Origin: Diospyros lotus
Lineage: Eukaryota > Streptophyta > Magnoliopsida > Ericales > Ebenaceae
Direction of reading: 5' to 3'
Length of the DNA: 64,000 nt
Assembly: GCF_014633365.1 (NCBI RefSeq)
Contig: NC_068351.1
Span: 13,646,907-13,710,906 of the forward strand
Made by a program: the position numbers and the translations under genes. Positions within the stretch are counted from its first letter, which is position 1, and each line of letters opens with the position of its first letter. Shown piece by piece: positions 15,001 through 24,997 of this stretch. The notes beneath the pieces are model-generated. The model was not told the DNA's origin, ran no database searches, and was given only the letters and a program-made list of their open reading frames with translations.

Positions 15001-18000
15001 AGAAGCCTTGCACTAAGTGTATGCTTTGTATGGTTGTACCTAGGTGGTTATTGCTTTTGGCGAGAAAGAACTCCCACGTGACTTGGGGAATTAGTATAAA
15101 TAGAGGCTAATTGTCCCCAAGGAAGACACGAGAAGTTTTAATTCAAATTCTGAAATTCTCTCTCTCAATTTTCTCGATCGCTCTCCCTCATTTTCTTGCA
15201 TTTCTCTCTCTCCCTCTTTGTTCTCTTTCAAATTCTACCCTATTCTCTAGAATTCTCCTCAGAATTCTCGAGAACTCTTGTCAGATTTCTAAGATCTGAC
15301 ATGTGGGTGGCCATCTAAGTTGGATTTTGACTGTAATTTGAGTGGACAAAGATTCAAGAAGGGGAGGAAGGTTCATTGTGGTTCTTCTTCTATTTATGTG
15401 GGAATTCATAAGGGAGGGATGAATTTTGGGCTTGCAGAGGTGTAACATCATATGTCCTCATCCAAAGTGCTAGTTGAAGGTGACTTATGGGCTCAGAGGA
15501 CTAAGTGATATTCCCAAGACCACCTTAGTAAACTACCACTATAGGATTGGATCGTGACAAATTCCCTTCCTCTAATACTTGGTGTCCTCGCTAGATAGGG
15601 GTGTAAATGGGTCCCCAATTACCCAATTTGAAATTGGAACAAGTATGAAGATGGGATATAGGCATAAGATTATTTGAAAATTTATTGAGACAAATATGTA
15701 AATTGGTTAATTGGGGCCCCATTTACATCCCTATCATTAGGCCCAAAATCTCATAGTGATCAATCTAACCCAAGTTAGATTCATTACACTTTCCTGTCCC
15801 ACACTCACAGTAATGGTCTTGAGTTACTTTTGATACCATTTGTAACACCACAGGGCCTCATTGAAAAATGCTAGCTAAAAGTGACTTACAGCTCATGGGG
15901 CCAAGTAGTATATAAGACCTCCCTAGTAAACTATTGATGAGGGATTGGGTAGTGATAAACTCCCCTCCTTCAATACTTGGCATCCTCCCTAGGCCAAAAA
16001 TACTATATTGATCAATCTAACCCAAGTCAGATTAAAAACTACTTTCTGGTTAGGTTTGAGTCAAAACACTTCCCCACGTAGTATTAGTCCTAGGTTAGCT
16101 TTGATACCACTTATAACACCTCGGATTCTCACCCAAAAGTGCTTGCTAAAGGTGACATATAGGCTCATGGGACTAAGTAATATACCCAATATTTCCCCAG
16201 TAGACTACCAATATGGGATTGGATTGTGACAAGAGGGTGGGTCAGATAGGGAGCTTAGTTTAGTGAGTTGACCTGACAATGTGGAGGAGGTCAAGGTCAA
16301 TTTGAATATTCTTTGGGAGGAGTTTATATTAGGTTCTTGCCTAGGCGTTCTTCATCTAAGGATGGCTATGGTAATATAATCTCGAAGTAAATAAAGGCTT
16401 TTATTGGTGGAAGAGAAATTATTGTTTTAGTTTGGGTATCTAAATGTGAATTTAGGCCTTAAAGCTAAAGAGGAGGTTTATTTGAATCTCTGTGGTATAG
16501 CACAAAATGTTTGATACTAAAGAACCAACATGTGCAAAATTTGAGCTTAACTAAGATGAGAATGTTATGGTGGATGCGTGATCACAAGAGAAAAAACAGA
16601 AAAAACAGAATTAGAAATGAGAATATCTATAATCAGGTTGAATAGCTCCTACTGAGTATAATATGTGTAAGATATGATTAAGACGGTTTGATTATGTGAG
16701 AAGAAGAAAAATAGATGCTCCTATGAGGAGGATAGATGGAATGGAAGAAGTTAGTAGACAAAATGTAGAGAACGATTGAGAAAAATTTGGCAGGAAGCTC
16801 TTGGGCATGACTTGGATTATAAGAGTCTTATAAAAGATATGGTCATAGATAGAAATGATTATTAACAAACTAAAATCTATGTAGTCAAATCTACATAGTG
16901 GGAAGAAGGCTTATTGTATTGTTTAATGCTTGAGAGCTTAATTCATGGTTTGATTTGCAAGGTGAACATTGAAAATTTACTTGGGATTTCAAGTGTGCTG
17001 GAGGTTTACCTCTTGCCTACTAATCTGGGTGCCAGGTGGATCTTTGCTTTGATAAGAGTGAGAGAGTGTGTCTGGGGCTTCCTCTAGGTTCTTCTTTTGT
17101 AAGCCATTTCAGTGTGGATGGAGTATTTGAGAAATTTGAGAAGCATTTGGCTTTGTGTAAGAGGGTAATATATCTCCAAGGGTCAACTTACTCTTACCAA
17201 GTGTGTCCTTTCTAGTCTTGCAACTTATTTTGTGCCCATAGTTGATGTGCTGACTTTTGTATCTAGGAGGCTGAAAAGCTTATGAAGAATTTTCTGAAAA
17301 GCTTATTTTGTGCCCTTCTTCATCCTATGGACGGTGCTTGAGTATTTCAGATTTATCCCTGTTAGCAAGGCTATATTGGAAACTGGTTGGGAGGTTTCAT
17401 GAGAGAATGGTTGTTTGTTGACATGAGTGGTAGTGCAAAAATTGAGTTTTTTTTTTCCCTTTTTTTTGTTGCCCCGGGGGGGGGGAGATATTTGAGGTGG
17501 GGGTTGGAAAAGGTACTTTTAGGATGTAGTTCTGGTTCCCTATAATGTAGGGTATGGTTGTAGGATCCATTTTTGGCAGGATGGTTGGCATGATTAGACA
17601 TTGCTCTGGGAATTATGCTACGCAAAGATGCTCTTGTAGCATACTGTTGGATCTCATCAGGGATGGAGGGTTTGGTTCCCCTTGTTATGAAGCATTTGCA
17701 GGATTGGGATGTGGAATGAACGGAGACTTTGTTGACATCCTTTCAGTCTAGCTTGATCTTTACAAGATGCTTTGGTTCCATGACATTGAAAGCGTTGCCA
17801 AATGGTGGCTTCAAATTCTTTTCCTTCCACTTTCGTCTTTCTGCTTGTGGTTGGTCTGATTTTCCTTGGAAAGGGCCCTAAGGGCTTAAGTGCTATCACA
17901 TACTTCTAAGTCGTTGCTCTATGTGTAAGCAAGAGGGCATAGGTGTCAATTTCTTGATTGATTATTATGCAAATTTTAGGTATAGAGTTTTATCTTTTCT

Positions 18001-19844
18001 ATCTTAGGAGCTGCTTGAATGTTGGAAGCTAGTGTAACGTCTCTTTTCATCATCGGTCTTGTGGATGTTTTAGGATTAGGAGACTGGAAATCCTAAGCAA
18101 TTACTTTCTCTATGATGTGCGTTTGCTGCGAGATAAATAGATGTTCTTTTGATGGTTTGGAGGACTGAGCTCTCAGTCTTAAAGATATATAAATATATAT
18201 ATATATATATTTTGGTTGGTAGTTTATTTTCTTGGCTTGGAGAAAGGATCCCTTTTACCTGTCAGTTAATGATATCTGGAGGATTTTTATACTGCTAGTG
18301 TACAGGGGTGCAACCACCTTGCTTGGTTCTCCATTAATTGAACTTTTAATCTGTGTATTAAAAAATGTCTTTAAGTTTTGTTGATAATTTTGATATTGAT
18401 CAGAATTAAGGTGCCCATAAATTCCTCTAGGACACTTTGATTTGATGAAAATTTTCTCTAAATCCAATTTAATACACATGATGTATAGAACATTTTTCTC
18501 TTAAATCAAAGTGCAGATTAAATTAAGCTACGGAATAACGACTCTATTGAAATGCACGAAGTCTAATTGGATATTGGTTTTCTTGGAAAATTGTTACTGG
18601 ACCATCTATCCTCCTATTTTGTTTTAGTCCTTTGCTGTACTGGTATTTCCTTATAAGTTTTATCTGTTGATCTGGCAGTAGTGAGGCTTATGTCAGCATG
18701 TAGCATCATCATTGTTTTCAATAAAGGAATGATATGTTAAGATGTATCATTATGGAAGGCCTGCTTGTTGCTAGCGTTATAAGTTTAAGCATCTCCACCA
18801 TCCATTTGCAGAGCTAGGGCTTTCCAAGACCTAAAGCCCAGAAAAATTATCAGAGCGTCTGTTGGCTGATAGCCAGCATTTGAGTATGCTTTTGACCTGT
18901 ATAAAATTTGGTTTAAGCCTTTATAGTGCTATCCCGTAATCTGGTAAATAATTATCTGCAAGGGATTGATTTATGCATATATTCCGGCACTCATTTTGTC
19001 CCAATAATATACAGGTGAATGCTAGTGCCCAATTCTGTGGAGTGGCTGAAATGGTTGGACCTGTAGACTTTGATAAAAGTGTCGACTACTGGCAGCAAGA
19101 CAAATGGAGTGGCCAGTTCCCTGTCAAGTGGCATATCATTAAAGATGTTCCGAACAGTCAATTTCGCCACATTGTGCTTGAAAACAATGACAATAAGCCA
19201 GTAACCAACAGCCGAGACACTCAGGAGGTAAGAAGTCAGTTTGAAATTCCAGAAATGTGTAGAATCTTTCTTGAGCCACAACTTGAGGTGGCAGGATAGA
19301 ACTAATATTTGAAAATTTAAAATATTAGTTGGAGAGTTAATCTTTCTTGAGGTGCAGATCACCTCGGTTTCTCTCTATTTCGTATACCCCTTGAGATCTC
19401 TTCTTTCTTCTTATTATTTTGCTCTCAACGAGAAACAACTGCCTACACGTATCCCTCAACTTAAAACCATTGCAGGTTAAGCTCAAGCAAGGTATTGAAA
19501 TGTTGAACATTTTCAAGAACTATGAAAGCGAGATGTCCATCTTAGATGATTTTGACTTCTATGAAGACCGGCAAAAGGCGATGCAAGAAAGAAAGGCCAG
19601 GCAGCAGGCCAGCTTGGTAGGCATGGGGGTAGTTGGAGGACAGGAACAGAGAAAGGTTGTCGCCTTATCTACCGACAATCTGCTCAAGCCAATGTCCAAG
19701 AGTTTTGCTCAGGTTGTCAGGCTGGAGGAGTTTGGTAAAGAAGGGCCAGTGGTGACCGAGAGAAGTGCCTCTGCATCCGATGGCTCCATCAACAACAGAG
19801 TTGAAGACAATGGTATGTCGGCAGTGGTGTCTACCGCCATCTAG
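1..19844 (+). CDS. ECT: YTH-domain m6A reader, ECT/YTHDF family (5' end missing)
   Basis: Seven exons join in one frame: 1-18, 134-299, 2435-2499, 2612-3130, 8663-9202, 19015-19227, 19476-19844 (stop TAG). They give 629 residues; the N-terminus lies left of the window. All junctions are GT..AG and phases agree. The first ~380 residues are the low-complexity Y/P/G/Q/S-rich arm usual in plant ECT proteins (for example [15 protein letters not shown]). The YTH domain starts near [13 protein letters not shown] and runs to about KNYE. All three aromatic-cage tryptophans expected for m6A binding are present: IWAST (codon 9107-9109) and WQQDKW (codons 19090 and 19105). A basic, acid-patched C-terminus follows. 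By family knowledge it is a cytoplasmic reader of N6-methyladenosine in mRNA. Oddity: a 9.8-kb intron full of transposons splits the YTH domain itself, and the previous intron is 5.5 kb. The family call is strong; which ECT paralogue is not decided. Confidence 0.95.
1075..1570 (+). repeat. LTR-like stretch in the 300-2434 intron
   Basis: The 2.1-kb intron 300-2434 has no coding signal. Within it, a block opens near TGTAATTTAG, has a CTATAAAT box at about 1153, an AATAAAG at about 1360 and a T-rich tail, the layout of a plant solo LTR (U3-R-U5). I found no clean target-site duplication or partner LTR, so this is tentative. The rest of the intron is ordinary AT-rich DNA. Confidence 0.3.
3131..4567. 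other. Intron 3131-8662, left part
   Basis: Non-coding intron DNA between exon 2612-3130 and the LTR element that starts at 4568. It is T-rich, with long poly-T/A runs near 3841 and 4398. Apart from the inverted repeat listed separately it holds nothing I recognise. Confidence 0.7.
3890..4065. repeat. Small inverted plus direct repeat, MITE-like
   Basis: A segment at about 3919-3952 (ends TTTTCAGAAATATGGTTTG..AATCTTT) reappears inverted at about 3977-4011 and again in direct orientation at about 4032-4062. The first pair would fold into a hairpin with a short loop. This looks like a degenerate MITE or fold-back element in the intron. Confidence 0.5.
4568..4933 (-). repeat. 3' LTR of the antisense element
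   Basis: 366-bp LTR with 8-bp terminal inverted repeats TGTCATGA/TCATGACA. It is purine-rich in its first part and closely similar to 7379-7758, differing by scattered substitutions and a 14-bp length difference. Confidence 0.9.
4934..4947 (-). promoter_or_regulatory. Polypurine tract of the antisense element
   Basis: On the minus strand this reads AAGGAAGGAGGAAT directly upstream of the 3' LTR, the position and composition of a plus-strand primer for reverse transcription. Confidence 0.75.
4995..6215 (-). pseudogene. Unidentified broken reading frames in the non-autonomous element
   Basis: Minus-strand frames at 5828-6064 (78 codons, very charged, with [20 protein letters not shown]), 5199-5477 (92 codons, with [19 protein letters not shown]) and 4995-5195 look coding in composition but are separated by stops and frame changes. 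A further open stretch just upstream, about 6065-6215, reads into them. I do not recognise retroviral gag or pol, and no zinc knuckle is visible. They could be the remains of an element-specific protein or a captured host fragment. No function is assigned. Confidence 0.4.
7361..7378 (-). promoter_or_regulatory. Primer-binding site of the antisense element
   Basis: On the minus strand this reads TTGATATCAGAGTGGT immediately after the 5' LTR, matching the tRNA-iMet type PBS (TGGTATCAGAGC) with few mismatches. It fixes the element's orientation. Confidence 0.8.
7379..7758 (-). repeat. 5' LTR of the antisense element
   Basis: 380-bp LTR next to the primer-binding site. It is the copy that would drive minus-strand transcription into the element interior. 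Confidence 0.9.
7764..8662. other. Intron 3131-8662, right part
   Basis: AT-rich intron DNA from the end of the LTR element to the acceptor AG at 8661-8662. It contains a short (CGTG)n run near 7835 and a (CTT)n run near 8620. No gene or element is seen. Confidence 0.7.
9203..9857. other. Start of intron 9203-19014
   Basis: Non-coding. About 9568-9690 holds a short direct repeat in which GATGCTGATGAAATGTTGGC occurs twice, next to two copies of an AGATCAGATATCTT word. The last five bases (9853-9857, TGTGG) are the left target-site duplication of the gypsy element. Confidence 0.6.
9858..10214 (+). repeat. 5' LTR of the gypsy element
   Basis: 357 bp with a TATAAATA box at 10010-10017, followed by a CT-rich leader (CTCTCTCTCGATTCTC type). 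Its promoter would fire in the sense direction of the YTH gene. Confidence 0.93.
10217..10230 (+). promoter_or_regulatory. Primer-binding site of the gypsy element
   Basis: TTGGCATTAGAGCA directly after the 5' LTR resembles the initiator-Met PBS TTGGTATCAGAGC with two changes. Confidence 0.8.
10269..14912 (+). pseudogene. Broken chromovirus gag-pol
   Basis: From the ATG at 10269: a gag domain (about 10700-11230, with [14 protein letters not shown] and FGKRGL), a decayed CCHC knuckle at about 11367-11415 (stops replace residues), and an aspartic protease with ILIDSGS near 11590. Reverse transcriptase follows at about 12250-12850; its catalytic box reads FFDDIL near 12670, and it has several stops and a frame change near 12560. 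RNase H is at 12990-13440. Integrase is at 13500-14330, with the HHCC finger (HSGI..C-x2-C) and then the core (SMDFVEGLP). The last ~60 codons contain a chromodomain-like [13 protein letters not shown]. In-frame stops occur in every domain except part of integrase and the chromodomain. Chromodomains in this family steer integration to heterochromatin; that is family knowledge, not shown here. Confidence 0.9.
14929..14942 (+). promoter_or_regulatory. Polypurine tract of the gypsy element
   Basis: AAGGGGTGGGAAAT ends exactly at the first base of the 3' LTR, the usual position of the plus-strand primer. Confidence 0.85.
14943..15301 (+). repeat. 3' LTR of the gypsy element
   Basis: 359 bp with TATAAATA at 15095-15102. 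Transcription from here would read toward the last two YTH exons at 19015. Confidence 0.93.
15442..16233 (+). repeat. Tandem repeat of ~270-bp units, three copies
   Basis: Units starting GTAACA/ATAACACC at about 15442, 15843 and 16112 share words such as AAGTGCT(A/T)G, GTGACTTA, TAGTAAACTA, GGATTGG and ATCAATCTAACCCAAGT. The first copy is longer only because a 141-bp MITE sits in it; the third is truncated near GACAAG. The function is unknown. It looks like an old satellite-like or element-terminal repeat. Confidence 0.75.
15595..15735. mobile_element. Short palindromic MITE nested in the tandem repeat
   Basis: The ends are near-perfect inverted repeats, ATAGGGGTGTAAATGGG against the complement of CCCATTTACATCCCTATC, extending into CCCAATTA. 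Removing the element restores the CCTCGCTAGGCCCAAAA sequence seen uninterrupted in the next unit (CCTCCCTAGGCCAAAAA), so the empty site lies beside it. The flanks suggest a 3-4 bp duplication (CTAG/TTAG). Confidence 0.8.
16545..16905 (+). pseudogene. LINE reverse-transcriptase C-terminal relic
   Basis: Broken frames read [13 protein letters not shown], then IRNENI, then [20 protein letters not shown], then DMVIDRNDY. This is the order seen in the C-terminal tail of plant LINE polyproteins (MRMLRWMCG..IRNE..FGHV.RR..APVRR..D.ALDR). Multiple stops and a small insertion mark it as dead. Confidence 0.7.
16930..18010 (+). pseudogene. Second LINE relic (RT end and zinc-binding region)
   Basis: Decayed frames contain [34 protein letters not shown] and, at the end, [10 protein letters not shown]. 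These match in order the plant LINE segment running from the RT thumb (LPLGA..WDxVVEKFERRLA.WK) to the zf-RVT knuckle (RCxxCxxEEE). Stops and frame shifts are frequent. A run of nine Gs interrupts it at about 17476. Confidence 0.65.
18011..19014. other. End of intron 9203-19014
   Basis: Ordinary AT-rich intron DNA with a (TA)n run at about 18187-18210. It ends at the acceptor ACAG before 19015. Nothing else is recognised. Confidence 0.65.
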
Positions 19845-20300
19845 GCAAGTTGTTCGCGCGCTTTTGGTTGTTTCTGCTGGATATGGGGAAGTTGGCATCA
19901 GAGTGGGCTATGAAGGGGCCTCCTCCTCCCGGTGAGTTGTTGACATGGCTGGCTGGCTGGCTGATGGACGCCCGCCCTTTCTTGTATATTTGTTGCATAT
20001 CCCTACTGCTGAATGCTGCTTCTTCCCTGAGAGTGCTTTGTTTTTTATTTTGTTTTGTTGTTTTGGGGTTCATTTTCCTTCCTTCCTTCCTTCCTTCCTT
20101 CTTCCCTTCGCGGGGCCTGTTTTTGCTTTTAATATTGGGGGTATGAGCTGTTAATGAGAAAATATATTTCTGGAACCTTCTGAGCCCGCGATGTCGATGT
20201 CTCTTGGTACTGTAAATTTGACCAAATGGATGCAGCAAAGAGCACTCGTTTTTCATGTTGCATTAGCTTTTTTCTTTTTTGTTTTTTTTATCAATCCAGA
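19845..20300 (+). other. Probable 3' UTR of the YTH gene
   Basis: This follows the stop at 19842-19844. It is relatively GC-rich at first, then carries a (CCTT)n microsatellite at about 20078-20102, and becomes AT-rich after about 20260. No canonical AATAAA is obvious and the end is not defined. Confidence 0.5.
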
Positions 20301-21295
20301 AATAGCATGATTATTATATTTTAAAAACTCTGTACTCGGTGCTAAGACCATGATTAAGTCTGAGATTCCTTACTCAAGACACAAACTAATATCCTGTTGG
20401 CTGTTGCTTCACAAATTTGCTTCCACTAATCTTAAGATGTAGGAGGATGGTATTTATGTCTTCTTATTTCGATTTGGCACGTAATTAACAATTTTAGAGG
20501 GGATGATGAATATCATCTTGCCCAATATATAATATACTGTGATAGAGCAGAATACTGTGGCTTGCATGAATGATGTCATGATTGTCGTCGTGGAATATCA
20601 AAGACTTAGAGAAATTTCTGGTTTGTTCTCGATGATGATAGCATATTTTATAATAATAATATTATAATATGATATGTTTTAGAGGGAGATAGATCTGAAT
20701 GCATTTAGTTTAGAGTATGGGAGATATTTCTTTCAAGAACTCTAGAAAGTGGAAAATAAAAAATTTTCCATAAAAACATTACAATGATCATTTCATTTGT
20801 AACTATCCAAATCAAGAGTTCAATACAAGTCATTGCACCTCTCCAACTTTCATATTGGATGAAATGTGTGCTTTACTCTTGATGTTTGTTTGATGGAAAA
20901 GCTGGAAGTATTCTTAATGCTTTAAAAAAGCAAAGTAAATATATATATATATATATATTTTAAAGTTGTATTATATTATTCTTATTATTAAATAGTATTT
21001 AGCGATATTAAACTTTAAAAGAAAATTATGATACAAACAAAATTGTTCGTGAACAGTTCAAAACTTCAAAATACCCCTCCCTTCTCTCTAAACTGATTTA
21101 TCAGAATATTACGAATTTTTTAAACTTTCTTGTTCTTTATATTACAACCTGTTTCTCTTTTTATCTCAACTATCCATATGTATATGTTATGTATACACAG
21201 GTGGGGAAATGCAGGCCATGACCCTCTTGAGTCCTATACAAATTTATATCCAAGGATGGATATAAATTGATATTTCTGTATATAACCATATTCAT
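20301..21295. other. Intergenic AT-rich DNA
   Basis: No coding signal. Contains a (TA)n microsatellite at about 20940-20960 and scattered poly-T/A. Confidence 0.7.
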
Positions 21296-21944
21296 TAGGG
21301 ATGTTCACGGTGCAGTTTGATCGGTCTAAGCTCTTTTAATACGTTAAATTATATATGTGATTTTTTAATTTATTACTCTAAACTGTGTGATCTAATTTAG
21401 TCTTCATAAACCGCAGTTGCAAAATATGGTACAGTTTCTATGGTTTGTTCGAGCAGGCTTTCTTTTGGGCATGATAGATTTAACAAATTAAACCTACAAC
21501 ATTTTTGGTTGATCATTTTAATATATTTTGAGTTTTTTACTTCAAAATTAACTTTCTTACAAGGAAAAAAAAAGAAAGAAGAGAAACTATACTAGTAAAT
21601 AGTTTAAACAAATTACAACTAAATCAAAAATTTATTCTAAAACATGCCATCACTATTAAAGTCCAAACAGCAAGCATGATAAACTTATTACTAATTACTA
21701 AATTTCAAACATCAAGCATAACCAATTAAAGCATAATCAATTAACTATTAATTATTTTTTTTATTTTTATATTGTTAGACTAATCAGGCAATTCGGTTAA
21801 AAATTGAAAGTGTTTTTATCAAATCGCAAATTGCACTATTTGTGAATTTCTCAAACCATCTCAAATCGTTTTCTTAAAAAAATCAAGAGGTGTGATGCAA
21901 TAAAATCAATTTTTATGATTTAACGATATTTTTAAACACCCCGA
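21296..21944. mobile_element. hAT-like MITE, diverged
   Basis: The left end TAGGGATGTTCACGGTGCAG is the same kind of terminus as the element at 51144 (TAGGGGTGTGTACGGTGCAG). The proposed right end AAACACCCCGA is its approximate complement. Interior fragments also resemble it (CGCAAATTGCAC). No 8-bp duplication survives, so the right boundary is uncertain. Confidence 0.5.
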
Positions 21945-22939
21945 GTTTTCCCTCATTAATTAGGGATTGAGTTCAAAGTTTGAGAAAAACTCTCAAGTGA
22001 AAAAAGCATAGTTGCAGTAAGGGTGTGAGGGTAGTATAGTAATTCTCATCCTAAACCTATATATATATATATACACTCATTATTTATATATCAACATTTT
22101 AAGTTATTATTTATATTTTAATTTATAGATAAGTTATTATGCTTGTAAATGATCAAAATATATTAAAATTGTTATTTTGATTTTAAACTTTAGTTTTACA
22201 ATCATAATTTTTCTCTTTTCTAAGAAGAGAGTTATGATCTTAATTATATGTTATAAGTTGCTACTCTTACTAATTTTATTTTGATTTTAATCCTACATTT
22301 GAATAAAATTTAAAGTGAGTTTAGGATGAATTCAATGTAATTTTACTAGATAATTTAATAAATGGGGAGATGGATTGGTGTTGATTTCCACTCCTCAACT
22401 TGATTTAGGTTCATGGATGACTCTCGTTGCCCTTCACCCAATCAATCCATCATTTATTTTTGGAATAATCACTCTTATGCACCTTTTGATGTTGGTGCCC
22501 TTGATTATGCCAGAAGAAGTAAATCGCAGGTTAATCCTTTGAACCTTGTGCAGAGCAAAAATTGAACTCGCAACCCACCAGATTAACACATATATATTAT
22601 TCATCCAATCGCTCAACTTATGTCCTAAAGTCTTATCATTCATTCCTAGTTGTACAAGCAATGGATGGACTGAGCATTGAGCATTGTAGTGCAGTAGTTC
22701 CCCAAATTTTTATCAATCTAGCAATGATTATCAAAATTACCATTGAGCATTATTTTTACTAACTTTGAATTTTATTTATGTATTTATTTAGTATAACTTG
22801 TATACCTATTCTCTTATGGATTTAGTATAACACACATATACACACGTATATGTTTTCATATTTATTTATAAAAGTATGCATACTTATTACAACCAAGACT
22901 TGAAATTGCACGTTTCATATATCTTCTAATAGGGATTAG
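21945..22939. other. Intergenic AT-rich DNA
   Basis: Contains (TA)n near 22060 and no recognisable gene. The stretch 22360-22760 has more balanced composition, with a LINE- or LTR-UTR-like look, but no frame I trust. Confidence 0.6.
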
Positions 22940-23315
22940 TTTTTGACATATAAAACTTTGATTACTGGTGATGTGTTGATGAAAAATATTTTTTTTTATA
23001 AAATTACTGGCATTAGAACAGTTAAAATTAATATATTTGATGGCATTGTTAGAATTTTAACTAATGTCAGACTCGTTCCTGACCTTAAGAGAAATCTTAT
23101 CTCATTGAATATTCTTGATTTGAATGGATACAAGTTCATTAGTGAATATAGAGTCATTAAGGTTAATAGAGATGCTTTTGTTGTAATGAAATGTCAAAAG
23201 CAATATGAAAAATTATATGTTCTGTAGTGTTCTACTATTACTATTTCTTTTTTGTCAAATACTAATATCACTAAATTGTGGCATATGCGTTTTAAACATA
23301 TGAAGGAAATGGATA
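22940..23315 (+). pseudogene. Ty1/copia gag-pre-integrase fragment
   Basis: The frame reads GDVLMKNIFFYKITGIRTVK, then RILTNVRLVPDLKRNLISL, and after a stop LWHMRFKHMKE. This is the copia segment between protease and integrase (GDVLMGN..VPDLKKNLISLG..LWHMRLGHMS). The knuckle histidines of LWHMRxxHM are kept. It breaks off near 23315 and the integrase core is missing. Confidence 0.85.
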
Positions 23316-23319
23316 TGAT

Positions 23320-24460
23320 ATTTTGTTTTTGATATGGTTTTAATGATGAAAAATAACTGTATTTTAATGATGAAATTATTTTGTTAATGGTTCTTAACTT
23401 GGTACTCCTAATTAAATTTATATGTTCTTTTAAGCACCAAATTGAAAATCAATTTCATTATGCAAATACAATGCCAAAAATCTTATTCTCAAATTTCTTG
23501 ATGGCATTTGAAAAATTATGTTTTTCTTTGATTAAAAATGTTGTATAAAAAATAATTTTGCATGTGCTTAAAATTGTAGCAATTTTCTTATTTTGCATAG
23601 GCAATCTGTTGACCACTTTTAGTGTGTTGTCGACTGTTTTGGACAAGTTGTTTACCGACATTCTTCTGGCTGTCGACCGACTAAAAGTCATGCTCTTGGT
23701 AGTTTGTTGTTGACCGCCTCTACATCATGAATTGTCGATCGCTCTTCAATACTGTCGACTGTTCTTTCATCAAGTGTTGACAGCCTTTTGAATTTGAGAA
23801 CTAACTTGCTGACTGATCCTTTAGATATGTTAACTGTTTTTATTGCAAAGTCTTTCAACGACTAGTTTCTCAAGTCATCAAGTGCAGCTACCTACCATAA
23901 ATCGCTATATTTTTTAAATAGCTCGCCAAGCACTATAAAAAGAGGTCTTGTGGATCATTCAAGATATCTAAGAGAATTTAGTACGAGATTTTAAGTGCTC
24001 AATCTTTCATATACTCAATTGTTTATCATTTTTTTCTCAAAAGACTTTGATTATTATTTGTACCATTTTGTTCAAACTTTATGTTTATTTTGAGAGATCT
24101 TGTAACTAAGAATATCTATTCTTACATCCTCTCTTTTGTATCATTCTCGTATTTTATAGTTTGTGAGCTAGAGAACCTATTGGGTTTTGGTAAAAGGTTT
24201 GTATTTCTATCAATATTGTTAGAGGGCCTACCAAGTATGGTAGGAAATTTTAGTGGATTGTTTGAAGACTCTTAATGAAGATCTAAGGGAGTAGATTATG
24301 CTAGATTAGCCAAACTACTATAAATCGCTTGTGTCCCTTTTGCATTTATTTTGATTGTGTTTCATTATTTTGACATTTCATTTCAAATCCTACTAAAAAG
24401 TTTTTAAATTTTACAAACACCCAATTCCCCTTCTTTCTCTTAGGTTGTGATGCCATTGCT
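23320..24460 (+). repeat. Copia-LTR-like block with TGTCGACYG words
   Basis: It starts near TGATATGGTTTTAATGATG, a common copia-LTR opening. Between about 23620 and 23830 it has repeated GTCGACTG/GTCGACCG/GTCGATCG words. A TATAAAAAGAGG box lies at about 23934, and it ends near ACAAACACCCAATTCCCC. It directly follows the copia fragment, so it may be that element's 3' LTR after an internal deletion. No partner LTR is in the window. Confidence 0.5.
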
Positions 24461-24992
24461 ATATGATCCTAATAAGATATGGTTGAATTAAGTAAAAGAG
24501 AACTTCTAAAAGAGCAAAGTACTAGAAAATTAGAATAAGAACCAAAAGAAAAAGAAGATTGAAAATTCTCTTTCAAAGTCAGACTACCAAAAGAAAGTTT
24601 GAAATATGCTAACTTGTCGGAGAGACATTTTCTATTTCCTCTAATTTGTTCTCTCATTTTCTCTTTTCTCTTCATTTACTACCCTAAAAAGTGTAATAAA
24701 TGAAGAGTTATAGGATTTTTTAAAGTGCAATATTTTAAAATTATATTAAAAAATGAGTTTGCCCGACATACTTATGTTAGACGACCTATCCCATGAATGA
24801 GTTAAGCCTAAGCTAAGTCATTTTCTTAGAGCCCATAATTGAGTCATCCCAACTTGTTTGATATCATAATTATATCTTAAATCACATCACACAAATATTT
24901 TTTAGAAAAATTGGAGATTTTAAAATTCCAGTTCATCCTCATTGGGTTATTTCATGGGTAACAAACATAACCCATACTCCAATATAGATTTG
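24461..24992. other. Intergenic AT-rich DNA
   Basis: No gene seen. Purine-rich in the first 200 bases. The last part borders the target-site duplication GTTCC at 24993-24997. Confidence 0.6.
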
Positions 24993-24997
24993 GTTCC

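Larger units (their letters stand above)
9858..15301 (+). mobile_element. Ty3/gypsy chromovirus retrotransposon (5.4 kb) in the YTH intron
   Basis: LTRs at 9858-10214 and 14943-15301 both start TGTTATGTACC and end AGATCTGACA. A perfect 5-bp duplication TGTGG flanks the element (9853-9857, 15302-15306). A Met-type PBS follows the first LTR and a polypurine tract precedes the second. The interior has the order gag, protease, RT, RNase H, integrase, chromodomain, which defines a plant chromovirus. By eye the LTRs differ at roughly 30 sites, so the insertion is not recent. It lies in the same orientation as the host gene. Stops and frameshifts make it non-functional by itself. Confidence 0.95.

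Noticed and set aside
19850..20256. Frames over the YTH 3' UTR
   Set aside because: They run through a CCTT microsatellite and have no start or domain support.
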